Below are positions 42,557-51,745 of a stretch of DNA of 64,000 bases, one piece after another. Under the pieces are notes generated by a model, which was not told the DNA's origin, did no database searches, and saw only the letters and a list, made by a program, of their open reading frames with translations. The translations under genes and the position numbers were made by a program. Position 1 is the stretch's first letter. Every line of letters begins with the position of its first letter. Source of the DNA: Verrucomicrobia subdivision 3 bacterium UBA693 (lineage in GTDB: Bacteria; Verrucomicrobiota; Verrucomicrobiia; Limisphaerales; UBA8199); contig DBMR01000008.1 of the NCBI GenBank assembly GCA_002298785.1, positions 62,001-126,000 on the forward strand, written 5' to 3'.

Positions 42557-43678
42557 ATGGCCAAAGCGAAAAAGACCAACACCAGTAACGAAACCGCCAA
42601 CAGCGCGAAGGCGCAAACCCCCGCGGCCTTGGGTTATGCGATGCCCGCCGAATGGGAGCGCCACGAAGCGACCTGGCTGGGCTGGCCTCATAATGAAACG
42701 GATTGGCCGGGGAAGATCGACACCATCCGCTGGGTTTACGGCGAGATGGTCCGCAAGCTTTCGGCCGGAGAAATCGTCCGCATCCTGATCGACAATCGCG
42801 CTGAAGAGAAGCGCGCGCGGGACTATCTCCGGAAGTCGGGTGTGGATCTGGCGCGCGTGGAATTTGTAACGCATCCCACCAATCGCGGATGGACCCGGGA
42901 TAGCGGTCCAATTTTTGTGCGGCAAGGCTCGAGTCCGAAGGGGCGGACGGCGATCGTGCATTTTCATTTCAATGCCTGGGCCAAATACGACGATTGGCAA
43001 AAGGATCGCAAGGTGCCGGAGACCGCGGCGAAGCGACTTGGGAAGCAATTGTTCAACGCCGAATATGCCGGGCGCGATTTTGTGGTGGAAGGTGGCGGCA
43101 TCGAGGTGAATGGCCGCGGCACCCTGCTGACCACGGAGGAGTGCTATCTCGATCCCAAGGTCCAGGTGCGCAACCCGGGCCTGGGCCGGCGGGAAATCGA
43201 CGAGACCCTCAAGACATACCTGGGGCAGAAGAATATCCTTTGGCTCGTCGCCGGGCCGGTGGGTGACGATACTCACGGTCACATCGATGACATCTGCCGG
43301 TTTGTAAACCCTACCACCGTGGTGCTTATCAAAGAAACCAATCGCCGCGATCCGAACTACAAGCCTCTGTCCGAGAACTGGGAGCGCATCCAGGAACTGC
43401 GGCTCGAAGACGGTTCCAAGCCCGAGGTGATTGCGTTGCCGATGCCGGCGCCGCTGTTTTTTGACGGCTACCGCCTCCCGGCCAGCTACGCGAATTTCTA
43501 CATCTCGAACGCGGCTGTGATTGTGCCCACGTTCAACGACCCGAACGACCGGGTGGCGCTCGGGATTTTAGGCGAGTTGTTCAAGGACCGTCCGGTGGTG
43601 GGGATTCACGCCGTGGATCTGGTCTTGGGATTTGGCTCGCTGCATTGCCTGACGCAACAGCAGCCGGCGGGACGGTAA
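42557..43678 (+). CDS. aguA: Agmatine deiminase
   Basis: 373 aa; converts agmatine to N-carbamoylputrescine in polyamine synthesis. Pentein fold with MPAEWERHEATWLGWPHNE, TRDSGPIFVRQ, GGGIEVNGRGTLLTTEECY, DTHGHIDDICRFV and the nucleophile Cys in GSLHCLTQQ near the C-terminus. A 25-residue charged N-terminal tail is not part of the domain. The usual N-carbamoylputrescine amidase gene is not in this window. Confidence 0.93.
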   Translation: MAKAKKTNTSNETANSAKAQTPAALGYAMPAEWERHEATWLGWPHNETDWPGKIDTIRWVYGEMVRKLSAGEIVRILIDNRAEEKRARDYLRKSGVDLARVEFVTHPTNRGWTRDSGPIFVRQGSSPKGRTAIVHFHFNAWAKYDDWQKDRKVPETAAKRLGKQLFNAEYAGRDFVVEGGGIEVNGRGTLLTTEECYLDPKVQVRNPGLGRREIDETLKTYLGQKNILWLVAGPVGDDTHGHIDDICRFVNPTTVVLIKETNRRDPNYKPLSENWERIQELRLEDGSKPEVIALPMPAPLFFDGYRLPASYANFYISNAAVIVPTFNDPNDRVALGILGELFKDRPVVGIHAVDLVLGFGSLHCLTQQQPAGR

Positions 43679-43690
43679 TTAAGAGCTCCG

Positions 43691-43731
43691 CTTGAGTGCG
43701 GGAGTGAAGCCCGCGTCGCTCCACGCTTAAG
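43691..43731. terminator. Hairpin between convergent aguA and PAS genes
   Basis: GCGGG-agtgaag-CCCGC inside an imperfect longer arm (CTTGAGTG to CGCTTAAG) occupies the short convergent spacer. T runs are lacking, so it may act as a processing or pausing stem rather than a strong terminator. Confidence 0.3.
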
Positions 43732-44473
43732 AGATCGGTTCGCCGGTCTTTTCCATCGCCGCCAACAGGGAGGTTTGACGGGTGTCCGCTTTCCGGATCG
43801 GCGCGATGCGCAGCATCACGGGCAGCAGGCCGCCATCGGTGTGAATAAGCCGGGTTTGCCGCACCAGGCCGGGCTTGCCGCTGTCCACGAAATTGCGCAC
43901 CGCCTGCCAGAGTTCCTGCGCCTCCGAGGAAGGGACCAATTCGGAGAGACTTTTGTCGGGCAAAATGCCAGGCGCCCAGCCCAGTGAATTGCACCACAAC
44001 GCATTGGCGCGCACCACGCGGCCGGTTAGAGCATCGAGTTCCGCCAATCCCACGGGCGCCTGCTCGAAAAGGCGCCGGAAATCCGCTTCACTGGCTTTGC
44101 GGCGTCGGGCCTCGGCCAGGGCCGCCAATTCCCGCAAACTGGCGGCCTGCTCCGACTTGGCAAACCACACGACCGCGAGGCCGATGACGACATAGGTCAG
44201 GCTGGTTATCCAATGGTAGGCGCCTTCGATGCTGAGGGAATGGCGTGGTTCCTCGAAGAACCAGTTCGCCACGAACCAGCCCAGCAGCACCGTCAGGGCC
44301 GTGGAGCGAATGTCCAGCGTCCACGCCGCCACGATGGACGCGATAATGAAGAAGGTGTACGGCACGCGCTCGCCGACCACCGGGTCGATGAGCGTGCGTA
44401 TCAGCCAGGCCACGATCACGAGACCGATGGCGGCCCAGATTTGCCGCAAACGATAGAAGAAGTAACCTTTCAC
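43727..44473 (-). CDS. DUF4118-PAS membrane sensor protein without kinase
   Basis: 248 aa. Residues about 10-110 contain four helices of the DUF4118/KdpD-transmembrane type (VPYTFFIIASIVAAWTLDIR, LTVLLGWFVANWFFEE). A short linker helix is followed by a PAS domain (about 125-235, FRRLFEQAPVGLAELDALTG, VRANALWCNSLGW). The protein ends there, with no histidine kinase or GGDEF part. It may be a sensor adaptor or a remnant; the same helices occur in KdpD encoded 13 kb away. Confidence 0.75.
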   Translation of the reverse strand: MKGYFFYRLRQIWAAIGLVIVAWLIRTLIDPVVGERVPYTFFIIASIVAAWTLDIRSTALTVLLGWFVANWFFEEPRHSLSIEGAYHWITSLTYVVIGLAVVWFAKSEQAASLRELAALAEARRRKASEADFRRLFEQAPVGLAELDALTGRVVRANALWCNSLGWAPGILPDKSLSELVPSSEAQELWQAVRNFVDSGKPGLVRQTRLIHTDGGLLPVMLRIAPIRKADTRQTSLLAAMEKTGEPIS

Positions 44474-44549
44474 CTCGCTAATAGTTGTAATTAATCATGT
44501 ATTAAGGCTCAGATCTGTAAAGCTTAAAGGTCCTCAACCCAACCTCTCT

Positions 44550-46316
44550 TCACTCATCCGGCGCTCTCTCGCGCGCGAGGGGCGCTTCCGCCACGTTCCC
44601 CACTTCCGCCGTCGCGCGATCCAGCGCGCGCACCAGTTCCCAGATTTGTCGCGCGGTTTCCGCCGCCGGCCTTGTCCCATCCACCACGGCCATCGGAACG
44701 CCTCCCGCGGAGGTCGTCACTCCCGGGGCCGAGGCCTCAGACTTTAAGACCACGATGAGGTCGGGTCTCGATCCCTCTTTGCCCGGGCTCTTACCTGCTT
44801 CTGGAACAGCGTTCACCGACACCGCCGGCAAATCCCGCGTGCCGGTAATCACCAGCGAATTGCGGCGCAGCAATCCTCGCAGCCGGGCGGGAAACATCAA
44901 GCCCGCGCGCAATCGGCCGGACAAAGTGGCGGTTTCGTGGGGCATTTCTCGCGCCGGATAGTCCTTTCCGCGGCTTGAATCTGCCGGGCCGTCCCCGAGC
45001 ACTCCCGGGGCGATGTTATTTGGAACCGGTGTCAGCCGGTCGTTGAACAGCCGGACCCGGGAGAACCGGGGTCGCAGATTGGGCATCGCGGTAAGGCTAA
45101 AGGCCAGGTGGCGAAACTGTGCGGCGTCATCCGTCACCAGCACGAGCCAGCGTCCGGGTCGGCCTTGAGCCTGATGTCGGCCTTCGCGGTAATGCTCCAG
45201 AACGGCCGAAATAAACTGGATGATGTCGTCATGTGGAAACTGCTGGTCCATGCGGGGAACCAGCCTGACGGTGAACCCGGTTTCCACATGGCTCAGCCAG
45301 GTATCCTGTCCGGTCACTTCCGCGCAGGCAAAGGTGCGGGTGGGATAGAGATAGCGACTAAGGCTTTTGAGTACCGTCGCTACGTCCCGCTCGGAGCTGA
45401 CCTGGTAGCGGCGCATGAACAACCCGCCTTTGAAGATGGAGTAGAGTCGCTGGAGCCGGAGCTTGATCCCAAGGCGGCCCAGCCGGCCTTGCGGCGCCGG
45501 GTGGAACAGGTAGGTGGTGACTTTCTCCGTGGGATAGAGCATCCGGATTTTCCGGAAGAAGGTGTCCAGTTCGGGTGTATCAGCGGTGTTGGAAGCGATG
45601 AGTAAGGAGATGCCGGGCGGGTGCAGCAACCGCTCGAAAAGCCGGCGCGAATCGCCGGCCAGGTAGCCGAGGAACTCCCATCTTTTGGGAGGGCTGACCA
45701 GGGCATTCCACCAGAGCGCACGACGCACGGAGTGCCACAGGGCCGGTCCGGCCTCCTGGGTCAATGCCTGGCTGGTGAAATTCGCCAGGGCATCGCCTTT
45801 GGAACCGAACGCGCAACGGAAAGTTCGGCGCAGCTCTTCCAGGTTGCAGTGTTGGGCAAACAGCGCCGCCAACTGGTTGCGGTAACGCTCACTGATGTTG
45901 CCACGCCAAATTGCTGCCACCAGGATAATGGCGGTCTCGTGCCGCGGATGCGGTATGTAAAACGCGCCGAACTTTCGGCGCAAACCGACCACTGACCTGG
46001 CGGTCAGCACCGGTAACTGGCGCCAGCGAATTTCCGTTTCCAGATCGATGCGGAGAAATTCACCTTCCGGGTGCCAGTAGACGTAGGAGTAATTGACGTA
46101 GCGCGCCCGCAGAACGAAGTGATGGCCCGTTTCCGCGGCGGCGAGGCCCAGGCAGTCTTTGGCCGCCAGCAGGTGTTCCGGTTCCATCGCCAGGTCCACA
46201 TCCGAGCCGTTATTCTCGTAAATTTGTTCGTAATTGCGGAGCACGCAATAAGGAACGGCCCGCTCTTCCATGATGCGGAAGAACGATTCCAGGAAGGCGC
46301 GGCGCGGATTAATCAT
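44550..46316 (-). CDS. Nucleotidyltransferase-fold protein of polysaccharide cluster 2
   Basis: 588 aa. Residues about 15-110 read like a nucleotidyltransferase-type domain: VPYCVLRNYEQIYENNGSDVDLAME, where GSDVDL is the NT metal motif. Residues about 215-420 look like a P-loop/thymidylate-kinase-like fold without a clear Walker A (ISLLIASNTADTPELDTFFR; FARALSRYLYP-type segment). The rest is disordered or poorly conserved, ending in KxxExxR tail. Such NT-plus-kinase-like proteins are found in exopolysaccharide clusters but their activity is unproven. Start overlaps the GT4 stop by 4 nt. Confidence 0.7.
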   Translation of the reverse strand: MINPRRAFLESFFRIMEERAVPYCVLRNYEQIYENNGSDVDLAMEPEHLLAAKDCLGLAAAETGHHFVLRARYVNYSYVYWHPEGEFLRIDLETEIRWRQLPVLTARSVVGLRRKFGAFYIPHPRHETAIILVAAIWRGNISERYRNQLAALFAQHCNLEELRRTFRCAFGSKGDALANFTSQALTQEAGPALWHSVRRALWWNALVSPPKRWEFLGYLAGDSRRLFERLLHPPGISLLIASNTADTPELDTFFRKIRMLYPTEKVTTYLFHPAPQGRLGRLGIKLRLQRLYSIFKGGLFMRRYQVSSERDVATVLKSLSRYLYPTRTFACAEVTGQDTWLSHVETGFTVRLVPRMDQQFPHDDIIQFISAVLEHYREGRHQAQGRPGRWLVLVTDDAAQFRHLAFSLTAMPNLRPRFSRVRLFNDRLTPVPNNIAPGVLGDGPADSSRGKDYPAREMPHETATLSGRLRAGLMFPARLRGLLRRNSLVITGTRDLPAVSVNAVPEAGKSPGKEGSRPDLIVVLKSEASAPGVTTSAGGVPMAVVDGTRPAAETARQIWELVRALDRATAEVGNVAEAPLARERAPDE

Positions 46317-47533
46317 GGCCGGATCAGCTCCTGGTAGGCGGATTCGAGCAGTTGCCTTTTGGCTGCCCAGCGAAATTGCGATTCAGCGCGACGCCGAGCC
46401 GCCGTGGCCAACCGCCGGCGAAGCCCTGGATCCCGCTGCAGCCGCTGCAATGCGGCGCCCAGACCCTGGACGGTTGCGGCCGCCGAGGTGACCGGGATTT
46501 TTATGCCGGATTCTTCGTCAATCATTTCACCCGGCCCGGCCCAATCCAGGCAAATCACCGGCAGGTAACGCGCCATGGCTTCCAACAAGGCCGAGCCGCC
46601 GCTATCGCGCAGGGCGGGAAAAACGAGCACGTCCGCCGACTTATAGAAGGACTCCAATTGCGCGTACGGCACTTTGCCGGTGAACTTCACCTGGGGTTCG
46701 AGGCCGAGAGTGCGAGTGCGCTGTTTCCAGGATTCCAGGGCCGGACCGCCGCCCACCACGGAGAACTCGTAATTCGAGAGCTGCACCTGGCGGAGCGCGT
46801 CCAGTACCAGGGGAATGGCCCGCGTGGCCACGCAATTGCCGACGTATAACAAACGAAAAGGATCGGTGGGACCGGCGGTGCGCTCCGGTGGCTGCGGCCA
46901 TTGTTCATCCTCGGCGCGCAGGGCGTTGGGCGGGACGATTCGCGCCTTGGCCCGGCAATCCGCAGGCAGGAATTCAAGCGTGCTGCGGTTGGAGACAAAG
47001 AGCACCGAAGCCTGGCGCAAGGCGCGTGCGACCGAAGGCACGCCTCTCCATGCGCCATTGAGGAACTGGCGCAGACGTTCTTCGCGCCGGGCCGGGCCCA
47101 GGTATTCGTCGAACCCGGGTGGCACGTGTTCGCCGCCGGCAATGGGTCCCCACACGGAGGGCACCCCCAGACCGGCGGCCAGAAAGGGGACTCGAAAGCT
47201 ATGAAAGGTGGTCTGGTGCGCAAGCGCAAAGGGGTGCTCAGCGTGCAGCCGCCGCGCCAGATCGCCGACCCGGTTTTGCCAGGCCCATTTGCGAGACCAA
47301 CTGCCGCCAAATCGTTCGGTAACCGTTCGCAGCCATTGTGGTCCCTCGACAAAATGGGGTGTGATGCCCAGGGGCCTGCTGGCGGACTCGACCGCCTGGC
47401 GGGCCTTCGGGGTTGTGATCAGGTCCACCGCATATCGTTGCGCCGCCTGCTCGGCCCAGCCCCAGCCCAGCCAATGCTCACCGGTTCCGCCCGGGTCGCA
47501 GGCATACGCGATCATTAGTACGCGCGGTTTCAT
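46313..47533 (-). CDS. Glycosyltransferase family 4 (polysaccharide cluster 2)
   Basis: 406 aa from MKPRVLMIAYACDPGGTGEH, whose ATG overlaps the upstream oxidoreductase stop; a longer open frame upstream lies inside that gene. GT-B landmarks are IVPPNALRAEDE, LLYVGNCVATRAIPLVLDAL, VVGGGPALESWKQRT, VKFTGKVPYAQLESFY and DSGGSALLEAMARYLPVICL (donor glutamates). Makes a glycosidic bond in a surface glycan. Fourth gene of a five-gene operon. Confidence 0.92.
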   Translation of the reverse strand: MKPRVLMIAYACDPGGTGEHWLGWGWAEQAAQRYAVDLITTPKARQAVESASRPLGITPHFVEGPQWLRTVTERFGGSWSRKWAWQNRVGDLARRLHAEHPFALAHQTTFHSFRVPFLAAGLGVPSVWGPIAGGEHVPPGFDEYLGPARREERLRQFLNGAWRGVPSVARALRQASVLFVSNRSTLEFLPADCRAKARIVPPNALRAEDEQWPQPPERTAGPTDPFRLLYVGNCVATRAIPLVLDALRQVQLSNYEFSVVGGGPALESWKQRTRTLGLEPQVKFTGKVPYAQLESFYKSADVLVFPALRDSGGSALLEAMARYLPVICLDWAGPGEMIDEESGIKIPVTSAAATVQGLGAALQRLQRDPGLRRRLATAARRRAESQFRWAAKRQLLESAYQELIRP

Positions 47534-48855
47534 CCGGCCTGAACCCGCCCAGCCGCCGCCTGGCCGTCCAACATGGCATCTTCCATGCCGCCGTAGCCCC
47601 AGCCGCCCCAGCGTCCGCCGGTGATGACGCCAACCTGCGCCAGATAATCCAGGATGGTCTTCCGGGACCGTTCGTAGTTCTGATCGAAAATCACGTAGGC
47701 AAAGGGAATCTGGCACTGCTCCATGAACAGGATTTCGTCCTGGTCGGAGAGAATTCTGGCTCGTCGCAAGTCCGCCGCCACGCGTTGCTTCAGCTCCTCG
47801 GGCCGCCGCAGCCATTCCTCGGCACCTCCCGACATTTCCACGTAGTAACTTCGGCAGCCGGCCGGTGCGGAGCCGGCGTGCACCGCCGAGTAGGAACCCA
47901 CGCGGTAAAAGACGTACTGCGGCTCGGGGAAATAGACCCAGTGATGATGACTGTCCGCCTGCCCGGTACCGCGCACGCCCACGTCGAGGTAATGAACCGT
48001 GGTGGCTCGCAATTGCCGCGCGGCTTCTTGGATTTCGGGCGGAAGATCCGTCGCGCAGGCCAAAAAGGTCGGCAGCGGCATGGTGTTGACCAGGTGTTGA
48101 TAGCGCACCTGCCGTCCGTCCGAGAGCCGGGCCAGGCGTGTTCCCAGCTCGACCGACTCGAGCGACACCCGGTAATTTGGCGGTTGCGGCAAGGCGCTGG
48201 CAAAGGCGCGGGGCAAAGCGCTGATACCACCGTTGCGCGGATAGACAAACCGGGCATTGTAGCCCAGAGACTCCCGGGAGAAGCCGAGCGCGCCTTTGAC
48301 GACGTCCTCGAGGGAGGGGCGCGGAATGAAACGCTCGGCGTATTCCGGGCGCAATTCATCCAGGCTGACTCCCAGCAGCTTTTCGTTGTAGGGAATCATG
48401 AAGTGCCGGGCGATGCCTTCACCGAAGGCACGCACCACCCAATCTCGGAAGCTGCGGGGCGCTCCCGAGGGTGGTTGCAGGCCGAAATCTTCGGGGTGCC
48501 GGGCTTTGAGCAGTCCCAGCAGACAATCGAGCACTACTTCTCGGGGAAGTCCATAGGTGTTGGCCTGAAATGGGTAAGGGGTGAAAACCTCGTGCAGGTG
48601 AATCACCGCTTTGCGTTCGTGCTCTTCCAGGCCGCCCGGGAGCAGGGTTTCCACCAACTGCTTCATGTGAGGCTGACGCAGGTGCAGCCAGTGCCCGGTG
48701 CCATCGCACAAAAATCCATTATGCCGGTTATGAGTCCGCACCATGCCGCCCGGTTCGTCCTCCTTCTCGATGAGTAGGTAACCGGCGCCGAGGTGATAGG
48801 CGCAGGAAAGCCCGGTCAGGCCGGCGCCGACGATCAACGTTGAGTGTACTTCCAT
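47530..48855 (-). CDS. FAD-dependent protoporphyrinogen oxidase/UDP-galactopyranose mutase-like oxidoreductase
   Basis: 441 aa from MEVHSTLIVGAGLTGLSCAY, an FAD Rossmann start (GxGxxG) followed by LIEKEDEPGGMVRTHNRHNG and the long amine-oxidase-like fold with VNTMPLPTFLACA and a C-terminal GGRWGGWGYGGMEDAMLDG, the second flavin contact. In this cluster it probably works on a nucleotide- or lipid-linked sugar (UGM-like) rather than on porphyrins. Stop overlaps the GT4 start by 4 nt. Confidence 0.85.
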   Translation of the reverse strand: MEVHSTLIVGAGLTGLSCAYHLGAGYLLIEKEDEPGGMVRTHNRHNGFLCDGTGHWLHLRQPHMKQLVETLLPGGLEEHERKAVIHLHEVFTPYPFQANTYGLPREVVLDCLLGLLKARHPEDFGLQPPSGAPRSFRDWVVRAFGEGIARHFMIPYNEKLLGVSLDELRPEYAERFIPRPSLEDVVKGALGFSRESLGYNARFVYPRNGGISALPRAFASALPQPPNYRVSLESVELGTRLARLSDGRQVRYQHLVNTMPLPTFLACATDLPPEIQEAARQLRATTVHYLDVGVRGTGQADSHHHWVYFPEPQYVFYRVGSYSAVHAGSAPAGCRSYYVEMSGGAEEWLRRPEELKQRVAADLRRARILSDQDEILFMEQCQIPFAYVIFDQNYERSRKTILDYLAQVGVITGGRWGGWGYGGMEDAMLDGQAAAGRVQAG

Positions 48856-48862
48856 GTTCAAA

Positions 48863-49615
48863 TCATTTTCTACCCAGCGCCCGAAAAACCCGGACGCGCA
48901 AACGCTCATACAACCCCATCGGCATGAGCCGTTTGGCTACCTGTTTGACGTTGTAGAGTATTTGAATGTTACGGAATTCGAGAATCCTGCGGAATTCCTG
49001 CTCTTTGAGGTGGCGATTGAGGGGCACGCATTGCAGAGCGCTTAGATCCGGGTGCGGGTTGTAACCCCAGCGCATGGTGCGGGTTACCTTTACGCCCGCC
49101 TCGAGGGCCGCTTGTTTTACCCGATGATTGAGGTAGCCGCCTACCGGGGCGAAAAAAACCGGAGACTGACCCGTGATCCCGCTCAGGATGCCACCGGAGA
49201 TTTCCATTTGTACCCGCAGATCTTCCTCGTCGCAGACATCCATGCGTCGATGTTCATGGCTGTGGAGCCCCAGGATGTGGCCGCGTTCGCTAATTGCTCG
49301 GGCCTGGGCGGTGGACAAGTATCCCGGCCGATCCAATTTGGCGGTCGGTACGAAAAAAACCGCTTGGCGGTCGAAGCGTTCGAGCAGCGGCAAGACGACC
49401 TCGTAATGATCGGCGGTGCCGTCGTCGAAGGTCAACAGGTAGGTGGGTTTGGCGTGGGGTTGGTAATTTAGCAGGTCAGAGGGTCGGAGCGGTTCATAGC
49501 CGAAACTGTCGAGGAGCTCGACCTGGTGTTCCATCTGCCGTTCGGTCACCGTGTAAAACTTCGGCTTGGTCTCGGCCCCTCGCACTACCCGGTGGTAGGT
49601 GAGAATGAAGATCAT
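48863..49615 (-). CDS. Polysaccharide deacetylase family protein
   Basis: 250 aa from MIFILTYHRVVRGAETKPKF, which overlaps the methyltransferase stop by 4 nt; an ATG 66 nt earlier is inside that gene. NodB-type core: LLTFDDGTADHYEVV (metal Asp pair), AVFFVPTAKL, LGLHSHEHRRMD (H-x3-H) and VFFAPVGGYL. Removes acetyl groups from GlcNAc-type residues of a glycan. N-terminal signal not obvious, so it may act on lipid-linked precursors in the cytoplasm. Confidence 0.9.
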   Translation of the reverse strand: MIFILTYHRVVRGAETKPKFYTVTERQMEHQVELLDSFGYEPLRPSDLLNYQPHAKPTYLLTFDDGTADHYEVVLPLLERFDRQAVFFVPTAKLDRPGYLSTAQARAISERGHILGLHSHEHRRMDVCDEEDLRVQMEISGGILSGITGQSPVFFAPVGGYLNHRVKQAALEAGVKVTRTMRWGYNPHPDLSALQCVPLNRHLKEQEFRRILEFRNIQILYNVKQVAKRLMPMGLYERLRVRVFRALGRK

Positions 49616-50532
49616 GGCTTTTGTGCCACAAAGAACAGATGCCGGGCGGCCAGGTCTTTCCACGAATAATGTTTGAAACACTCAGCGATGGGGGTTCGCT
49701 CCAGAGCCTGGTGATCCGCCTCGGTGCCGGGTTCAACTTCGAAATGGCGCACTTGAAAGCCCGCGGTTTTGAGCAGGGAAAGGTAATCGGGCGCGCGCAG
49801 TCGGTTGTAAGACATCAGGTCGGAGCTGAACCAGCGGTTCCAGGTTTCAGGCGAATACCGGAATTGGTGGAATTTCGCGACGCGATTGTTCGGGCTGCCG
49901 GCGAGGATGTCCTGCAGGTGGATCGTAGCCATGAAGTGGCCACCGGGTTTGAGGACGCCAAAGATTTGCTTGAAAGTCGAGGCGAGGGCGGTTCGCGGAA
50001 CGTGAAACAGCACCTGGGTGCTGGTGACCAGGTCCACCGTGCGTGCCAGGGTCGAAAATTGCTCCGCGTAAGGGGCATGATACGAAGTGCCCAGGCTATC
50101 CAGGTATTCGGACAAGCTAAGGTTGGCCAGGTCCGGCAGCGCCCGGGAGGGGGTGGTCTTGCGGGGCCAGTCGGGGTCCGTCTGAATTTCCCGGAAGATG
50201 CTGACGGTTTGCTGCAGCATGCGCCGGTCGAGGATGGGTTTAATATCGAATAAATGCTGCCGTCGCACGCCGAGCGTATGAAAAAGCAGGGGAATGGTGG
50301 GATGCCACCCGCTGCCAAAATCCAAGTGCACCCCGCCGGCCACGGTCCGGTCCGGATCATTATCGGTCAACCACTCGAAATACCGGGTTCCGACTTTTAC
50401 CTTTTGCAAGGCGCGGTTGCGGGTCAAAACGAGAGACTTGGTGATATGCTTTTGGCTAAAGCGATACAGTGCCGAGCCGCCAGGGAGACCCGATAGAAGC
50501 TTAAATCCGACAACTTTTATGCGCCAATACAT
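49612..50532 (-). CDS. SAM-dependent methyltransferase (polysaccharide cluster 2)
   Basis: 306 aa from MYWRIKVVGFKLLSGLPGG; an in-frame ATG at 50565 would add 11 residues. Class I methyltransferase with VHLDFGSGWHPTIPLLFHTLG (motif I), DLVTSTQVLFHVPRTAL and VLKPGGHFMATIHLQDI. First gene of the operon; perhaps methylates a sugar or a glycan end. The divergent spacer to the SDR gene (50533-50681) has no clear feature. Confidence 0.87.
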   Translation of the reverse strand: MYWRIKVVGFKLLSGLPGGSALYRFSQKHITKSLVLTRNRALQKVKVGTRYFEWLTDNDPDRTVAGGVHLDFGSGWHPTIPLLFHTLGVRRQHLFDIKPILDRRMLQQTVSIFREIQTDPDWPRKTTPSRALPDLANLSLSEYLDSLGTSYHAPYAEQFSTLARTVDLVTSTQVLFHVPRTALASTFKQIFGVLKPGGHFMATIHLQDILAGSPNNRVAKFHQFRYSPETWNRWFSSDLMSYNRLRAPDYLSLLKTAGFQVRHFEVEPGTEADHQALERTPIAECFKHYSWKDLAARHLFFVAQKP

Positions 50533-50681
50533 GCTAAGTGGTGCGCATAGGATGTGAACGGCCAAGGAATATTTCCAGCACTAAATCCCATAGGTTACGA
50601 CAGGCTCCAGCCACCGGGTCTTAAATGTGGCCTTGCTTCCCTCCGATCCGGCCCCTTAAATCCCTTCATTCTGGCTTGGTT

Positions 50682-51509
50682 ATGGAAACGCATTTGCGAG
50701 ATCGAGTGGTATTGATTACCGGGGCATCGGGCGGCATCGGGTCGGGCATCGCCCGCCAGTTTGCGGCCGAAGGCGCCCGCCTGGTCCTGCAATATCGGAC
50801 CGGCAAAGCAGCGCTGGAAAGCCTGGCGGCCCAATTGCGGCCGGCGCAGGTGCTCCTGGTGCGAGCCGATCTCACCCGGGAAGCCCAGGTGCGAAAGCTC
50901 TTTGCCGCGGCGCTGAAACGGTTTGGTCGAGTGGATACGCTGGTCGCCAACGCCGCTTCCTGGGAGACGCGGGATCTTTATCTGCACGAGATGCCGCTGG
51001 CGCATTGGCGGCGCACGCTGGATGGAGTGCTCACCACGACGTTTCTGAGCTTGCGCGAATTTCTACGGATCGTCGCCCGGCAAAAGCAGGGCAACGCGGT
51101 ACTCATCGGTTCCACCGCCGCGGTTTTCGGTGAAGCGGGTCATGCCGATTACGCGGCGGGAAAGGCGGCCATGGCCTACGGCTTGACGCGGTCGGTTAAG
51201 AACGAGCTGTCCCGGATTGCTCCCCACACGGCGACCTATTGTGGCGGGCGGATCAATTGCGTTTGCCCGGGATGGACGGTGGTGCCGCGACTGGCCGCCA
51301 AGCTCGGTGACGCCAAAATGATTCGCAAAACCACCGCGACGATGGCCCTGCCGCAAATCGCGCGCCCGGAAGATATCGCGAACGCGGTGGTGTTTCTGTC
51401 TTCGGACGTGTTGGCCCGGCATGTGACCGGACAGACGCTGGTAGTCGCTGGGGGCATGGAAGGCCGGCTGCTTTGGCAACCGGACGAGATCGACCCGGCG
51501 GCGGCCTGA
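50682..51509 (+). CDS. Short-chain dehydrogenase/reductase
   Basis: 275 aa from METHLRDRVVLITGASGGIG, the standard SDR nucleotide site (TGxxxGIG). NAG is present as VANAASW, the catalytic Ser as LIGSTAAVFGEAG, and YAAGK provides the Tyr-x3-Lys pair. C-terminal DVLARHVTGQTLVVAGGMEG is the usual end. It looks like a 3-ketoacyl-ACP reductase-like (FabG-type) enzyme, but substrate is open; it may serve the nearby polysaccharide cluster. Confidence 0.88.
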   Translation: METHLRDRVVLITGASGGIGSGIARQFAAEGARLVLQYRTGKAALESLAAQLRPAQVLLVRADLTREAQVRKLFAAALKRFGRVDTLVANAASWETRDLYLHEMPLAHWRRTLDGVLTTTFLSLREFLRIVARQKQGNAVLIGSTAAVFGEAGHADYAAGKAAMAYGLTRSVKNELSRIAPHTATYCGGRINCVCPGWTVVPRLAAKLGDAKMIRKTTATMALPQIARPEDIANAVVFLSSDVLARHVTGQTLVVAGGMEGRLLWQPDEIDPAAA

Positions 51510-51745
51510 AGCCGATTGTCGCCCGTCGGTGACTCGTGGCTTCGCCCTGGAATCATTGCGTCATCGCTGATAACCCTGCCCGAACGCAGTAACCCGGTCG
51601 GTCGATCTGCTTTACAACCGATTCGGTGCAGGTAACTCAACCATGCTTCGAGCGCTGCGATGGGAGGTTATTTTAACGGGATTTTTACGCCCTGACCCCG
51701 GGTATTGATTACCACGCCATCCGTTGCGGCCGCATCTTGATTCGT
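51510..51745. other. Spacer upstream of kdpA
   Basis: 236 nt between the SDR stop and kdpA. It includes GGGAGG near 51660 and an AT-rich TTATTTTAACGGGATTTTTA, but no convincing promoter, KdpE box, kdpF frame or riboswitch was recognised. Confidence 0.4.

Noticed and set aside
41609..43282. Long open frame on the minus strand (about 557 codons) across the CsgG-like and agmatine deiminase genes
   Set aside because: It runs antisense to two well-supported genes, its composition (Arg/His/Pro-rich) is that of a GC-rich shadow frame, and no motif is visible.
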